A stretch of DNA of 25,162 bases from JBBQER01 sp038320885 (GCA_038320885.1 JBBQER010000062.1:1-25162); one strand, 5' to 3'. Counted from the stretch's first letter, positions 15,534-23,672 are shown. The notes: generated by a model from the sequence alone, not told the origin. Program-made: numbers and translations.

Positions 15534-16251
15534 ATGATGACACGTCGCCACGCTCCACGTCCGAATCTGCCGGCGCCTTCGGCGTTCGCCGGATTTCGGT
15601 TCCCCAGAGATCATCGTGCTCGCCGTCCGGTGCTACTTGCGGTATGGGCTGTCCTACCGCGACGTCGAAGAGCTCTTGGTCGAGCGTGGGATTGAGGTCG
15701 ATCACGTCACCGTGTTCCGGTGGGTGCAGCGGTTCACTCCGTTGTTGGTCGACGCGACGCGGCCGTGTTGACATGTGGTTTGCGGCCGTTGGTTCGTGGA
15801 TGAGACGTACGTGAAGGTGTCGGGCCGGTGGCGGTACATCTATCGGGAGTTCGACCGGTACGGTCAGATCATCGACGTGTACGTCTCGCCGCGACGGGAC
15901 ATTCGAGCCGCCCGTCGGTTCTTCGCGTCGCCGATCGGCGCGCATGGCGACCCGGCCGAGATCGTGACCGATAAGGCACCGGCGCTGGCACGAGCGATCC
16001 ATGAGCTCGCGCCAGGCGCGTTTCATGACACCGCCCAGTATGCGAACAAAAGGATCGAGGCTGACCATGGCCGACTCAAGTCCCCCCTACGGCCAATGCG
16101 CGGTCTCAAACGCGACCAGGCCGCGAACGTCGTCATTCGCGGTCACGCGTTGATGCAGAACATCCGCCGCGGCCACTACGAACTCGGCGTCGAAGCACCT
16201 CCGCATCGTCGGGTCGAAGCCGCGTTCACCGAACTCGCCCGCACCATCTAA
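15534..16251 (+). pseudogene. IS6-family transposase, broken by a frameshift and a stop codon
   Basis: The N-terminus (MMTRRHAPRPNLPAP...GFRFPR) is in one frame. Homology resumes in another as IIVLAVRCYLRYGLSYRDVE. The join at about 15606-15610 (CAGAGATC) looks like loss of 2 bases from a GA run. A TGA at 15769-15771 then interrupts DATRPC-stop-HVVCGRWFVDETYV, as if CGA became TGA. After that the DDE catalytic core is intact: the first Asp in RWFVDETYVKV, the second in IVTDKAPAL, the Glu in KRIEADHGRLK. It ends ELARTI. Two independent lesions make it inactive, so movement would need a functional copy elsewhere. Confidence 0.9.
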
Positions 16252-16292
16252 CCGTGAGGGAGCAGAGCGATCCCGCGCGGGCCGGCCCGACT

Positions 16293-16307
16293 CAACGCAA
16301 CAGAGCC
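16293..16307 (-). repeat. IS6 right terminal inverted repeat
   Basis: CAACGCAACAGAGCC, ending 56 nt after the transposase stop. Confidence 0.82.
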
Positions 16308-16588
16308 ACACGAACTCAACCATCAGGGCATTCTCTGTGCGGCGTGGCGGACCCGCGATACGAAGCTCAGAATTCGACGGTCGTTGTTGTCTCCGAGGGC
16401 GAGCAGGCAAAGGCTTACGCGACGCTCGTTTCGGCGTTTTTCGAGGATCCCACGACTCGTATGGAAGTCTCGGAGCGCGGCCTGCACCCGGAGCGCGATC
16501 TGTAACGACCTCAACTCGAGACCCTCAGGACACGCCACTTACACAAGAACTGACCGACCCGAATTCGGCCGTCAGCGAACCAGGGTGG

Positions 16589-19381
16589 TCATTGGATGTT
16601 GTAGGTCTCGCCGGTGATCGTGTTCGCGAGGTTGTTGCCGGCTGCGTCGATGATGCCGCTGCCAGCGACGAGGTCGGCGCCGAGCGTTCCGGTCGAACCG
16701 ACTGTGGCGGTCAGGGTCCATGTCGTGCCCGTGCCGGTCACACTCGTGATTGAAGAGCTTCCTGCAGCATCCCCGCTCAGCGCGAAGTTGGGGAGGTCGA
16801 CACCGCTTACCGGCTCGTCGAACGTGACCGTCCACGAAACCGACGTTGCGCTCGTCGGGTTCGGGTCGGCTCGTGCGATGGAGAGCACGTTCGGTGCGGT
16901 TCGGTCGATCGCGTAGGTCTCGCCGGTGAGCGTCGTAGACAGCGGGTTAAGCTCGGCGTCGGTGATGCCTGTCGGATCCGACAGATCGAGCCGCAGGTCT
17001 CCGTCTCCAATCCCGCTGTCAACGGTCACAGTCCAAGTTGTGCCCGATCCGCTGACATTGGTGAGCGCCGTCGCCGTGAGCGTGGTCGCGATCGTGAAGT
17101 TCGCGGCTGTCACGCCCTCGACGGGTTCGGAGAAGGTGACATCCCAAGACACCGTTGACGCGTTCGTGGGTGATACCCCGTTGCGCGTGATAGAGACGAT
17201 TGTGGGTGGCGTGTTGTCGCACGCATTGGCGGCGGGTGTCCCGGCGAGCCGGTCACTGATCCAGGCGAGAACGTCGGACTGCGCGGCGCTGGGGACCGTG
17301 AAGTGGTCGCCCGCATACCAGCGCAGGTCGACGTCGCCACCCATATCGCATAGACGCCGAACAACCGGCGGCACGAGCTCGGGCGGCACGAGCGTGTCCG
17401 ACAGACCGTGGACCAACAACAGCGGAGCCGCCGGTGGTCGGGCGGTGATCCAGCCGCGTTCCTCGGCGATGCCCATCGCGGCGCTCATCGCGGGTGGTGA
17501 GGGCGGATCGGTGAGAAGCCACGACTGGAAATCGCTGGTGGGCGGAGGCGAGGGGTAGCACGGGGTGCCTTGGGCACCCGGGAGCGCGGAGACGCCGTTC
17601 GGCGTCAGGAAGTAGCTCGGGAACCCGGCGGACGGGTAGGCGTTGTTGAGGCCGGCGACGCCTTGGAGGACCAGACCTCGCCATGTGGAGTTGCGGGCGA
17701 GGCCGGAGAACAGATCGGTGTGCGACAGGGTGTCGCCCGCGGCGACGCCGACGGCGCCGCGGATGTCGAGCTCAGGCGCGTAGTAGGGCCAGAGCTCGAG
17801 CGCGGCCGTCGACGCGATGCCACCCTCGGACCAGCCGTACAGCACTGCCCGGTTCGACGCGTTCGCAGTGATCTTCCGCGCGGCTCGGATGCTGTCGAGA
17901 ACGACGTGCGCGTAGCTCTCAGCGGCGAGGTACGGCACCGGTCCCGGCGTTCCGAGCCCCTCGTAATCCGAGGCGACGACCATGTACCCGCGGCCGAGCA
18001 CGGCGTCGATATAGACGCTCGAGGTCTCGACGTTGCCGTGGGTCGGCGCGCACGAGTCGTCCATTCCACGCGTGGGATGGTTCCAGACGACGATTGGCCA
18101 TCCGCCGGCTGGTGGCGTGCCGGTCGGGACGATGACCCACCCAGACACTGCGATGTCACTCCCGAGTGTTGAGCGGGAGCGGTAGAGCATCGTGCGGGTC
18201 GTGGCATTCGCAGGCCCGCTCGTCGCCTTCGACCAGATGACGTCGCCGGGCGTCCCGGCGGGAAGCGGCGTCGGCGGTGTCCAGAGGTTCCCGCTAGTGG
18301 GAGGCGCGAACAGCGGACTGGTAGGCGGTGACACGAGATCGTTGTCGACGATCGTGACGACCCCGCGTGCGTCGAGTGCGGGCAACGAGGTCGACCACAC
18401 GAAGATCCCGAATCGTTCGTTGCCCTCCTTGAGCAGGTCGGGCTTGACGACAAATGTCTCGATCGTGTTCGCGGAGGTGAGCTGGATGGTGTGCGCGGGC
18501 GTGGTGGGCGTGACGAAGTCCGCGTCCTCCGCGCTGCCCCGAACCACCGAGTAGTTGACGTCGACCGGGAATGTCGACGACGCGGTGCGAATCTCGAGCT
18601 GAACGCTGCGGAGTCCGCTGTCGCCCTCGTTGACGGTCGCGTCGGACACCGCGACGTTCGGGCCACTCGTCGAGTCGTCGTCGCGGATCGTGCCCGTCCC
18701 GATCCCGGTCCCGATGATCGCATTCACGGGCGCCGAGAGCTTGACCGTGAAGGTCTCGGTCGGCTCGATCGCGGCGTCACCGGCGACGTTGACGGTGACG
18801 AGCTTCGTCGTCTGTCCCACTGCGAACGACACGGTGCCGGACACACTCGTGAAGTCGAAACCGGCGGTGGCGGTCCCGGCCGCGGTCGAGTACGACGCGC
18901 TGACAGGCACTCGCGCGGCTTCGCGCAGGGTGATCGCAAACGAGGCCGACACCGCGAACCCAGTCCCCTCCCACACGGACACGCTCCCGATGCTCATCGT
19001 GACTCGCGGCTTCACTACCGCGGTGGCCGCGGAGCTCGGGCCGACCCCAACGGAGTTTTTCGCCGCCACCTTGAACGAGTAACCGGTACCGTTCGTGAGC
19101 GCACCGATTGTGGCACTCCGCGCCGTCGCGCCGACCTGCACGACGCGACCCGTTTGCACGACGGTCACGACGTAACCGGTGATGGCGCTCCCACCGGTAC
19201 TCGCCGGCGCCCGCCACGAGACGACGGCGGAGGCATCCTTGGCGACGGCCCCCACCCCAGTCGGCGCGCCCGGAACGCTCGCAGCCACCGCCGCAGACCC
19301 GACGACCATCGGCGCGCTGACGATTACACCGACGACCAGCACCCCCCACCACCGTGCGTGTCTAAGACCGACCACGTGCAC
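16589..19381 (-). CDS. Large secreted protein: FnIII, two Calx-beta, lipase-like hydrolase, two Ig-like repeats
   Basis: A 930-residue exported protein. A signal peptide (RHARWWGVLVVGVIVSAP...VAAS, about residues 7-35) is followed by a fibronectin III domain (about 37-124). Two Calx-beta repeats come next (about 125-236 and 240-348, ending TIRDDD and TIVDND). An alpha/beta hydrolase resembling secretory lipases covers about 375-720: nucleophile elbow GWSEGG with S518, acid D662 in HGLSDTLVPP, and H693 in AGDHFTVP. Two Ig-like adhesin repeats (about 726-826 and 827-930) end the protein with GETYNIQ. No sortase motif or C-terminal membrane helix is visible. Start GTG 19381 is chosen by the signal peptide. 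The open frame upstream crosses the PadR gene and is not coding. Likely acts on extracellular esters or lipids, with the repeats for surface or matrix binding. Confidence 0.88.
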   Translation of the reverse strand: MHVVGLRHARWWGVLVVGVIVSAPMVVGSAAVAASVPGAPTGVGAVAKDASAVVSWRAPASTGGSAITGYVVTVVQTGRVVQVGATARSATIGALTNGTGYSFKVAAKNSVGVGPSSAATAVVKPRVTMSIGSVSVWEGTGFAVSASFAITLREAARVPVSASYSTAAGTATAGFDFTSVSGTVSFAVGQTTKLVTVNVAGDAAIEPTETFTVKLSAPVNAIIGTGIGTGTIRDDDSTSGPNVAVSDATVNEGDSGLRSVQLEIRTASSTFPVDVNYSVVRGSAEDADFVTPTTPAHTIQLTSANTIETFVVKPDLLKEGNERFGIFVWSTSLPALDARGVVTIVDNDLVSPPTSPLFAPPTSGNLWTPPTPLPAGTPGDVIWSKATSGPANATTRTMLYRSRSTLGSDIAVSGWVIVPTGTPPAGGWPIVVWNHPTRGMDDSCAPTHGNVETSSVYIDAVLGRGYMVVASDYEGLGTPGPVPYLAAESYAHVVLDSIRAARKITANASNRAVLYGWSEGGIASTAALELWPYYAPELDIRGAVGVAAGDTLSHTDLFSGLARNSTWRGLVLQGVAGLNNAYPSAGFPSYFLTPNGVSALPGAQGTPCYPSPPPTSDFQSWLLTDPPSPPAMSAAMGIAEERGWITARPPAAPLLLVHGLSDTLVPPELVPPVVRRLCDMGGDVDLRWYAGDHFTVPSAAQSDVLAWISDRLAGTPAANACDNTPPTIVSITRNGVSPTNASTVSWDVTFSEPVEGVTAANFTIATTLTATALTNVSGSGTTWTVTVDSGIGDGDLRLDLSDPTGITDAELNPLSTTLTGETYAIDRTAPNVLSIARADPNPTSATSVSWTVTFDEPVSGVDLPNFALSGDAAGSSSITSVTGTGTTWTLTATVGSTGTLGADLVAGSGIIDAAGNNLANTITGETYNIQ

Positions 19382-19469
19382 ACCCCCACTCCCAGCTCGC
19401 TTCAAAGTCGTGCACTCGAGCCCGCAGATCGCTACCGGATGCAAAAGCTTAGGTGTCCGGCGAACCGGG

Positions 19470-19592
19470 TCAACTCCACGATGACCTTCGGAGTGTGATC
19501 GCCGACCGCGGCAGGTCATAGAGACGCTGATCCAACGCCCACACGACGCGCTCAATACGCAACCGGTCGGTCCAGGTAATCGAGTGGGCCAT
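19470..19592 (-). pseudogene. Truncated PadR-linked membrane gene, first 40 codons
   Basis: A short frame starting MAHSITWTDRLRIERVVWAL and continuing DQRLYDLPRS, then diverging to a stop after 40 codons. In actinobacteria a PadR gene is often followed, almost without gap, by a gene whose product starts with this kind of helix, the N-terminal part of a larger membrane protein. Here the ATG is 1 nt after the PadR stop. Similarity appears lost near 19500, and unrelated sequence leads to the start region of the secreted lipase gene. This suggests that a deletion or insertion removed the rest. Confidence 0.55.
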
Positions 19593-19593
19593 C

Positions 19594-19959
19594 TCAGGAT
19601 CCTTTGATCGGTTCGGCGGGGACGGGTCGGGTCAGTACCGCGCTCGCGACCGCGACGAGCGACGTCCAGTTGGCGGTACCGACGGCCGGGGCCCGATAGC
19701 CGGCGGGGGTGGGTCGGTAGTACTTGCGCGCGGGGCCCGAATTGAACGGGACGAGCCGAGCGCTGACCCGACCCTCTCGTTCGAGGCGGGAAAGGGCCGG
19801 GTAGACGATCCCTTCGAGAATGTCGGCGAAGCCGACCTCGTGCAGCCGCGGCACGACCTCGTAGCCGTAGGACTCCCAGTTCGGCCAGCAGTTGCAACAG
19901 CAACAACGACAACGACAAGGCACCCTTGAGCAGCTGCCGCTTTTCTCGCGTCTCCTCAT
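19594..19959 (-). pseudogene. PadR-family regulator with two compensating frameshifts
   Basis: The body is clearly PadR: ESYGYEVVPRLHEVGFADIL, EGIVYPALSRLEREGRVSAR and NSGPARKYYRPTPAGYRA form the winged helix, followed by a dimerisation helix. The N-terminus in the same frame (KSGSCSRVPCRCRCCCCNCW) is nonsense, while the next frame reads RQLLKGALSLSLLLLQLLAE, the expected helix 1. A loss of one base in the A-run at 19941-19944 (T on the plus strand) and a gain of one in the run at 19875-19877 would explain this. As written, about 20 residues of helix 1 are scrambled, so the protein is probably not functional unless these are base-call errors. PadR proteins repress neighbouring genes in response to ligands. 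The former target was probably the truncated gene behind it. Confidence 0.75.
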
Positions 19960-19968
19960 TGGATGGTG

Positions 19969-20035
19969 CGATCTAATCGAGAGACTCTGGGAGCCTTCCC
20001 CCCTCCCGGACGGTTCGACCTAATGCAACAGAGCC
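19969..20035 (+). mobile_element. Solo right end of a second IS6-type element (relic)
   Basis: GACCTAATGCAACAGAGCC at 20017-20035 matches the right end of the IS6 element (16289-16307) at 16 of 19 positions, in the same orientation. The distance from a TAA in a similar context (CGATCTAATCGAGAG versus CCATCTAACCGTGAG) to the end is 59 nt here and 56 nt there. Only this tip remains; it abuts the PadR start at 19959. No transposase body is left. Confidence 0.55.
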
Positions 20036-20116
20036 GGCTGTTGTACTGATTCGTCCTCGGGGGCAGCGCCGGATCTCTGGAATCCGACACCGCGCCGCAT
20101 ATGTGAGACTCGCGGC

Positions 20117-20764
20117 ATGGGTCCGCGGTTGCTCGACTTGTTCGACGACGAGGAGCGGCGGGTGTTCACGACCCAGGCGCGGCGCCGGAAGTTCGCGCGC
20201 AACGAGGTCGTATTCCACGACGGCGACCCGGGCGACACGCTGCACGTAGTGACCAAGGGTCATTTCGCGATTCGGATCAGCACGCCGCTCGGCGATGTTG
20301 CCACCCTGCGGGTCCTCGGACCGGGTGAGCATTTCGGCGAGCTGGCGGTGCTGTCGCCGGGCCGGCGCGCAGGCAGCGCGATTTCGCTCGATGCGGGGGA
20401 AACGCTGAGCTTGTACCGCGACGACATCGACCGGCTCAGAGCGACGATGCCTCGGATCGACGAAGTGTTGAGCTTTGCGCTCGTGGCCGAGGTGCGCCGC
20501 TTGGCCGCTGCGCTCGTCGACGCGCTCTACATTCCGGCCAAACGGCGAGTGTGGCGACGTCTTCGCGAGCTCGTCGGTTTGTATGGTGTCGGCACCTCGA
20601 TCGTGATCCCACTTACCCAGGACGACATCGCGCAACTTGCCGGGACGACGCGCCCTACCGCGAACCGGGTGCTGCGGGCCGGTGAAGACCAAGGCGTGGT
20701 CGGGCTCGAGCGCGGACGCATCGAAGTGTACGATCTCGGGGCGCTAAAGCGCCTCGCCGACTGA
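20117..20764 (+). CDS. Crp/Fnr-family transcriptional regulator
   Basis: A 215-residue regulator. Residues 8-120 are a cyclic-nucleotide-binding (cNMP) domain: FHDGDPGDTLHVVTKG, LGPGEHFGELAVLS with a Glu at 75 in the ligand-contact position, and an Arg at 84 near the usual phosphate-binding site. A long dimer helix follows, then a Crp-type winged helix (about 160-215) with recognition helix LTQDDIAQLAGTTRPTANRV. There are no clustered cysteines, so it is Crp-like rather than an Fnr iron-sulfur sensor. It is convergent with a class III cyclase-domain gene and overlaps it by 21 bp. A cAMP or other cyclic nucleotide link is attractive but inferred. ATG 20117 is the only good start; a TGTGA half-site lies just upstream at 20102-20106. 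Confidence 0.88.
   Translation: MGPRLLDLFDDEERRVFTTQARRRKFARNEVVFHDGDPGDTLHVVTKGHFAIRISTPLGDVATLRVLGPGEHFGELAVLSPGRRAGSAISLDAGETLSLYRDDIDRLRATMPRIDEVLSFALVAEVRRLAAALVDALYIPAKRRVWRRLRELVGLYGVGTSIVIPLTQDDIAQLAGTTRPTANRVLRAGEDQGVVGLERGRIEVYDLGALKRLAD
20740..20753. terminator. Small hairpin in the overlap of two convergent genes
   Basis: GGCGC-TAAA-GCGCC, a 5-bp stem with a 4-nt loop, lies within the 3' overlap of the Crp-type and cyclase genes. It is weak and has no T-run, but it is the only candidate stop signal for either direction there. Confidence 0.25.
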
Positions 20765-22561
20765 GCGAACAACACGCCGACGTAGCCGGTACATCGGGAT
20801 CGTTTCGAAATCCTTGGCGGTCGTCACGCGTCCGACGTACTCCGTGACGAACGGCGAGTTGGGCTCGAGCGCGACCAGCGCGGCGAAGGCGTCGGTGACG
20901 TACACCTCGCCTTCGGGTGTACGCGGCTCGATACGCGCGGCGCGCGTCAACTCGCGGCCCCAGTATCCCGACCGGTTCCCAACGGGGTCGGTGATCATCA
21001 TCACGGGCCCGGCGTGCACGCCGATGCGGAGATTGAGGTCGGCGGGAAGACCGATCGATGCGAGGTCGATGTCGGCGAGCGCGTCGTGGAACCCAAGCGC
21101 GCAATCGGCAGCGGCAGTGACGTCGGCGAACACCGCGGCGATCGCGTCGCCCCATGTGTTACTCCACCGCACATCGCTCTCGCGCTTGCCGAGCTCCACC
21201 GCGAGCGCAGCCATGACGGTGTGAACGAAGGCCGGGAATTGCTCGTCGCGCAATCGGCTGAAGCCGCGAAAGTCGGAGAACAGGATCGAGCCGATCTCAC
21301 GTTCCGAAGCCCTTCGATTCGATCGCGCTCGTACCGGTCGTTTCGCGATATCCACCGCGATGACATTGGACAGATGTCCGGTCTTGCGCCACACCGCGAC
21401 GTCATGCGCGGTTCCCGCGACCCCGGCTGCTCCCGTCCGATCCCAGACGGCGAGCTGTTCCGCCGGCGCGCCGAGGAATGCAGCGCGATTCAGGGCGTGG
21501 CCCATCGCGATGCAACCGGCGTAGCCGAACAACTCGTCGTCGTCCATATATGCGGAGTCGGATGCCTGCACAACCGTAGAGGCCGCCGCCAAACAAAACC
21601 GGAAACGTCTGGACCAAGCCGGGCCCGCCGGAGACACAGATATGCGATCGAACTCGTCGACTTCGAAGGGCAACACGACATGTAGCTGAGCGCCGCGTTC
21701 GAGCAACGCCTCGGCGATCAGGATGTCTGCACCCGACGCGAGCGAGCCATAGCCAAAGCCCACGCGCCGGGCCTCGACGAACTCGCGGATCTGCCGAGCG
21801 ATCTGCTGTTCCATCGACGCAGGAAACCGCGACGATCCCTCTGGCGCGTCGATCCGATGTCCGCAGTAGTGAAGAATCGTCGGCGGCGCAAGCTCATCGA
21901 GCATCGCGTGGTCGAGCCCGATCGCATCGCACACGAGGCAGAGTTGGTGACGCGTGACGGCCCGCACCGCGAGATCGCCTCCCGACATCGCGGCGGCACG
22001 CGCCACCGCTACCTGCGCCGCATCGACGTCGCCGAGCACCAGTGCCGCCTCGGCCGCGGTCGCCTCCCGCCAATAATCGGCGCCGGGATCCGTCTCGCGG
22101 TCGGCGGCTACGAGGCGTTGGGCGATTCGCGCGAGCTCGCGAGCACGTTCGATATCACCGACCAGAAGACGGAGGGTCGCCGCGTTGATACACGAGAAGT
22201 AGCCACCGAATCGCTCGGCTACCTCCTCGTAGAGCTCGGCGGCTCGCAACAACCCGACTCGCCGCTCGGCACCGGTCGCCGCGAGCGCCGCATCCTTGGC
22301 GAGACGCGCGATCAGGGCCCAGGCATCGGCGCGCAGCGAAATCGGCACGTCACGAGCGGTGTCAATCCGAGCGAGAAGCCTTCGGGCTTCGTCGCCGGCA
22401 CGTTCACTTGCACCGGCGCGCGCGAGCGCCAACGCGGCAACGAAGTGAGCTTCCGCATCGTCCGGATCTGCTTCCAGGGCCGTGAGCGCTTCGTCATACG
22501 CGATCAGCACGTCACCACGCGACAACGCAGAGCGGGCGCGCGCGATCGGGCCCTCGGACAC
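20744..22561 (-). CDS. TPR-like / SLOG-like / class III nucleotidyl cyclase protein
   Basis: About 605 residues from GTG 22561. The first 220 are TPR-like helices, as in proteins annotated with a TRAFs-binding (DUF4071-type) region. About 228-405 looks like a Rossmann-type SLOG nucleotide-binding fold (ILHYCGHRIDAP, FGYGSLASGADILIAEALLE, LHVVLPF). About 422-600 is a class III cyclase domain: FSDFRGFSRL with metal Asp 430, NTWGDAIAAVF with metal Asp 472, LRIGVHAGPV, and YWGRELTRAARI with Arg 543. The adenine-contact Lys is replaced by Asn 468, the partner Asp by Gly 532 and the transition-state Asn by Thr 539, so the product is uncertain. GTG 22561 was chosen because TACCAT ends 6 nt before it. 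ATG 22609 is the alternative. Convergent with the Crp-type gene. Confidence 0.82.
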   Translation of the reverse strand: MSEGPIARARSALSRGDVLIAYDEALTALEADPDDAEAHFVAALALARAGASERAGDEARRLLARIDTARDVPISLRADAWALIARLAKDAALAATGAERRVGLLRAAELYEEVAERFGGYFSCINAATLRLLVGDIERARELARIAQRLVAADRETDPGADYWREATAAEAALVLGDVDAAQVAVARAAAMSGGDLAVRAVTRHQLCLVCDAIGLDHAMLDELAPPTILHYCGHRIDAPEGSSRFPASMEQQIARQIREFVEARRVGFGYGSLASGADILIAEALLERGAQLHVVLPFEVDEFDRISVSPAGPAWSRRFRFCLAAASTVVQASDSAYMDDDELFGYAGCIAMGHALNRAAFLGAPAEQLAVWDRTGAAGVAGTAHDVAVWRKTGHLSNVIAVDIAKRPVRARSNRRASEREIGSILFSDFRGFSRLRDEQFPAFVHTVMAALAVELGKRESDVRWSNTWGDAIAAVFADVTAAADCALGFHDALADIDLASIGLPADLNLRIGVHAGPVMMITDPVGNRSGYWGRELTRAARIEPRTPEGEVYVTDAFAALVALEPNSPFVTEYVGRVTTAKDFETIPMYRLRRRVVRSVGEAL

Positions 22562-22567
22562 ACGCGC

Positions 22568-22573
22568 ATGGTA
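22568..22573 (-). promoter_or_regulatory. -10 candidate for the cyclase gene, leaderless geometry
   Basis: TACCAT on the minus strand, 6 nt before the GTG at 22561. This supports the shorter start and an own promoter behind the lipoprotein gene. Confidence 0.35.
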
Positions 22574-22641
22574 CCGCGAGGCCGGCGCGAAGATCTCGGC
22601 GAACATCATGCGCGCACCGAAACGTTCACGAGCATCTGAAG

Positions 22642-23328
22642 TCAACGGCGCGCGGCGACTGGCGGGATCGGGTCGAGCGCGACGAGCCGATCGCCGGTCC
22701 AGTGGAAGCGGACCGTGACCGAGCCGCCGAGCGGGCAACACATCGGGTCGTCGGGCTTGTAGACCGTGTACCCCAAGGCGATGGTCGCATCGGTTCGCCA
22801 GGCGATCTGGACGATCGCCGACGGTGCGCCGAGATCCGTGCCGATGTAGCGGCCGTGCACGAAGAAGAATGCCCGTCGTGTGTAGCCGTCGGCAGATCCG
22901 GTCGCGGAAGCGATGATCGTGTGCAGTCCGTAGCGGAAGTCGGGATACACATAGTCGTTGGTGTCGTTGGGTGTGAAGCCATGGCTACGTACCACTCGGC
23001 CGGCGTCAGATGCCGCCGAGTTCGCCGTCGTGGTCGCCGGCGCGGTGGTGCTCGATGGCAACACACTCCGGCGTACGGTCGATGACGCGACACGCGAAAT
23101 CGTCGACGACGTCGTGCCACTTGATGTCGCGCGCGCAGTCGTGGTGGACGAGATCGCGATCGGCGCGGACGAGGCCTGCGAAGTCGAGGTCGCGGCGGTG
23201 GTTGTGACGGATGAGGCGGCGTTCCTCGGTGGATGGCTCGAACTGCAACCGCACGCGGCCACTAGAGCGACGCACACCACGGCGACGGACTTGGCCAGTA
23301 CTGCGGATCCCACTACCTGGTCTTGCAT
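22642..23328 (-). CDS. LppP/LprE-type lipoprotein
   Basis: A 228-residue lipoprotein. The signal peptide AKSVAVVCVALVAACGCSSS has a lipobox with acylated Cys 26 (LVAAC). A long Ser/Thr/Ala-rich linker (about 30-115) carries the domain away from the membrane. The C-terminal 110 residues match the LppP/LprE family known from mycobacteria: GSADGYTRRAFFFVHGRYIG, TDLGAPSAIVQIAWR, TIALGYTVYKPDDPMCCPLG and VRFHWTGDRLVALDPIP. The CC pair in DPMCCP is typical. Mycobacterial relatives are cell-envelope proteins of unclear function. ATG 23328 follows GGGAGAG. It starts 17 bp after the preceding small membrane protein gene, likely one transcript, and the cyclase gene follows 80 bp downstream. Confidence 0.85.
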   Translation of the reverse strand: MQDQVVGSAVLAKSVAVVCVALVAACGCSSSHPPRNAASSVTTTAATSTSQASSAPIAISSTTTARATSSGTTSSTISRVASSTVRRSVLPSSTTAPATTTANSAASDAGRVVRSHGFTPNDTNDYVYPDFRYGLHTIIASATGSADGYTRRAFFFVHGRYIGTDLGAPSAIVQIAWRTDATIALGYTVYKPDDPMCCPLGGSVTVRFHWTGDRLVALDPIPPVAARR

Positions 23329-23345
23329 GGTCTCTCCCTCACACC

Positions 23346-23672
23346 TCAATCCCATTGCGGGGCGCAACATTCACACCGCGGGCTACGACGATCTTGCGCT
23401 CGCAGCAGGACGACCGGGTACTCGTGCGTGGACCGACACCGGGCCGTCGGGTTCGAAATCGGGTTGGCGGGCCGGCCGCCGACGGGCGTCGGGTGACTTC
23501 CGGCGACATTCGGTTGGATCGGGGCCGATGAGGCACTGCTCTGCGAACCGGCAACGGGTGTGCGGCGTCGAGAGGCGCCGCTGTATCCCGCGGCCAGCGA
23601 GAGGCAGGCGACGACGCTCCAGATCGCTATCACCGACATCATCGAGCGGCCCTTCGAGGTAGCGCGGGGCAT
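23346..23672 (-). CDS. Small membrane-anchored or secreted protein, function unknown
   Basis: A 108-residue frame. ATG 23672 was chosen because AAGGGGG lies 5 nt upstream. A short basic N-terminus (MPRATSKGRS) is followed by one hydrophobic helix (MMSVIAIWSVVACLSLAAGYS, about 11-31), then a Ser/Pro/Thr-rich exported segment and a Cys/Arg-rich tail (SPRCECCAPQWD). No known domain. Its stop overlaps the Shine-Dalgarno region of the lipoprotein gene, so they are probably one operon. The composition is low complexity and the existence of the protein rests on the start signal, the membrane helix and the spacing. Confidence 0.5.
   Translation of the reverse strand: MPRATSKGRSMMSVIAIWSVVACLSLAAGYSGASRRRTPVAGSQSSASSAPIQPNVAGSHPTPVGGRPANPISNPTARCRSTHEYPVVLLRAQDRRSPRCECCAPQWD

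Larger units (their letters stand above)
15498..16307 (+). mobile_element. Degenerate IS6-family insertion sequence
   Basis: An 810-bp element, within the usual IS6-family size. The left end GGCACTGTTGCATTG (15498-15512) and the right end CAACGCAACAGAGCC (16293-16307) are inverted repeats matching at 13 of 15 positions, and the GGCACTGTTGC tip is characteristic of IS6/IS26/IS6100. The transposase inside is broken. The 8-bp flanks ACATCAAC (left) and ACACGAAC (right) match at only 6 of 8, so a true target duplication is doubtful, consistent with deletion or cointegrate formation, the usual IS6 mode. It truncates the P450 remnant on its left. Confidence 0.88.

Noticed and set aside
16308..16588. 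Short plus-strand frame after the IS element, ending at 16505 (AYATLVSAFFEDPTTRM...)
   Set aside because: The segment resembles the start of a GNAT acetyltransferase only vaguely, and has no start signal or full domain. I see no supported feature in this interval.
19382..19918. Upstream extension of the secreted lipase frame
   Set aside because: It passes through the PadR gene. It would place the signal peptide in the middle of the protein.
20026..20043. CAACAG-N6-CTGTTG inverted repeat upstream of the Crp-type gene as an operator
   Set aside because: Its left half is part of the IS6-type end and it does not match a Crp/Fnr site (TGTGA-N6-TCACA), so chance overlap is more likely.
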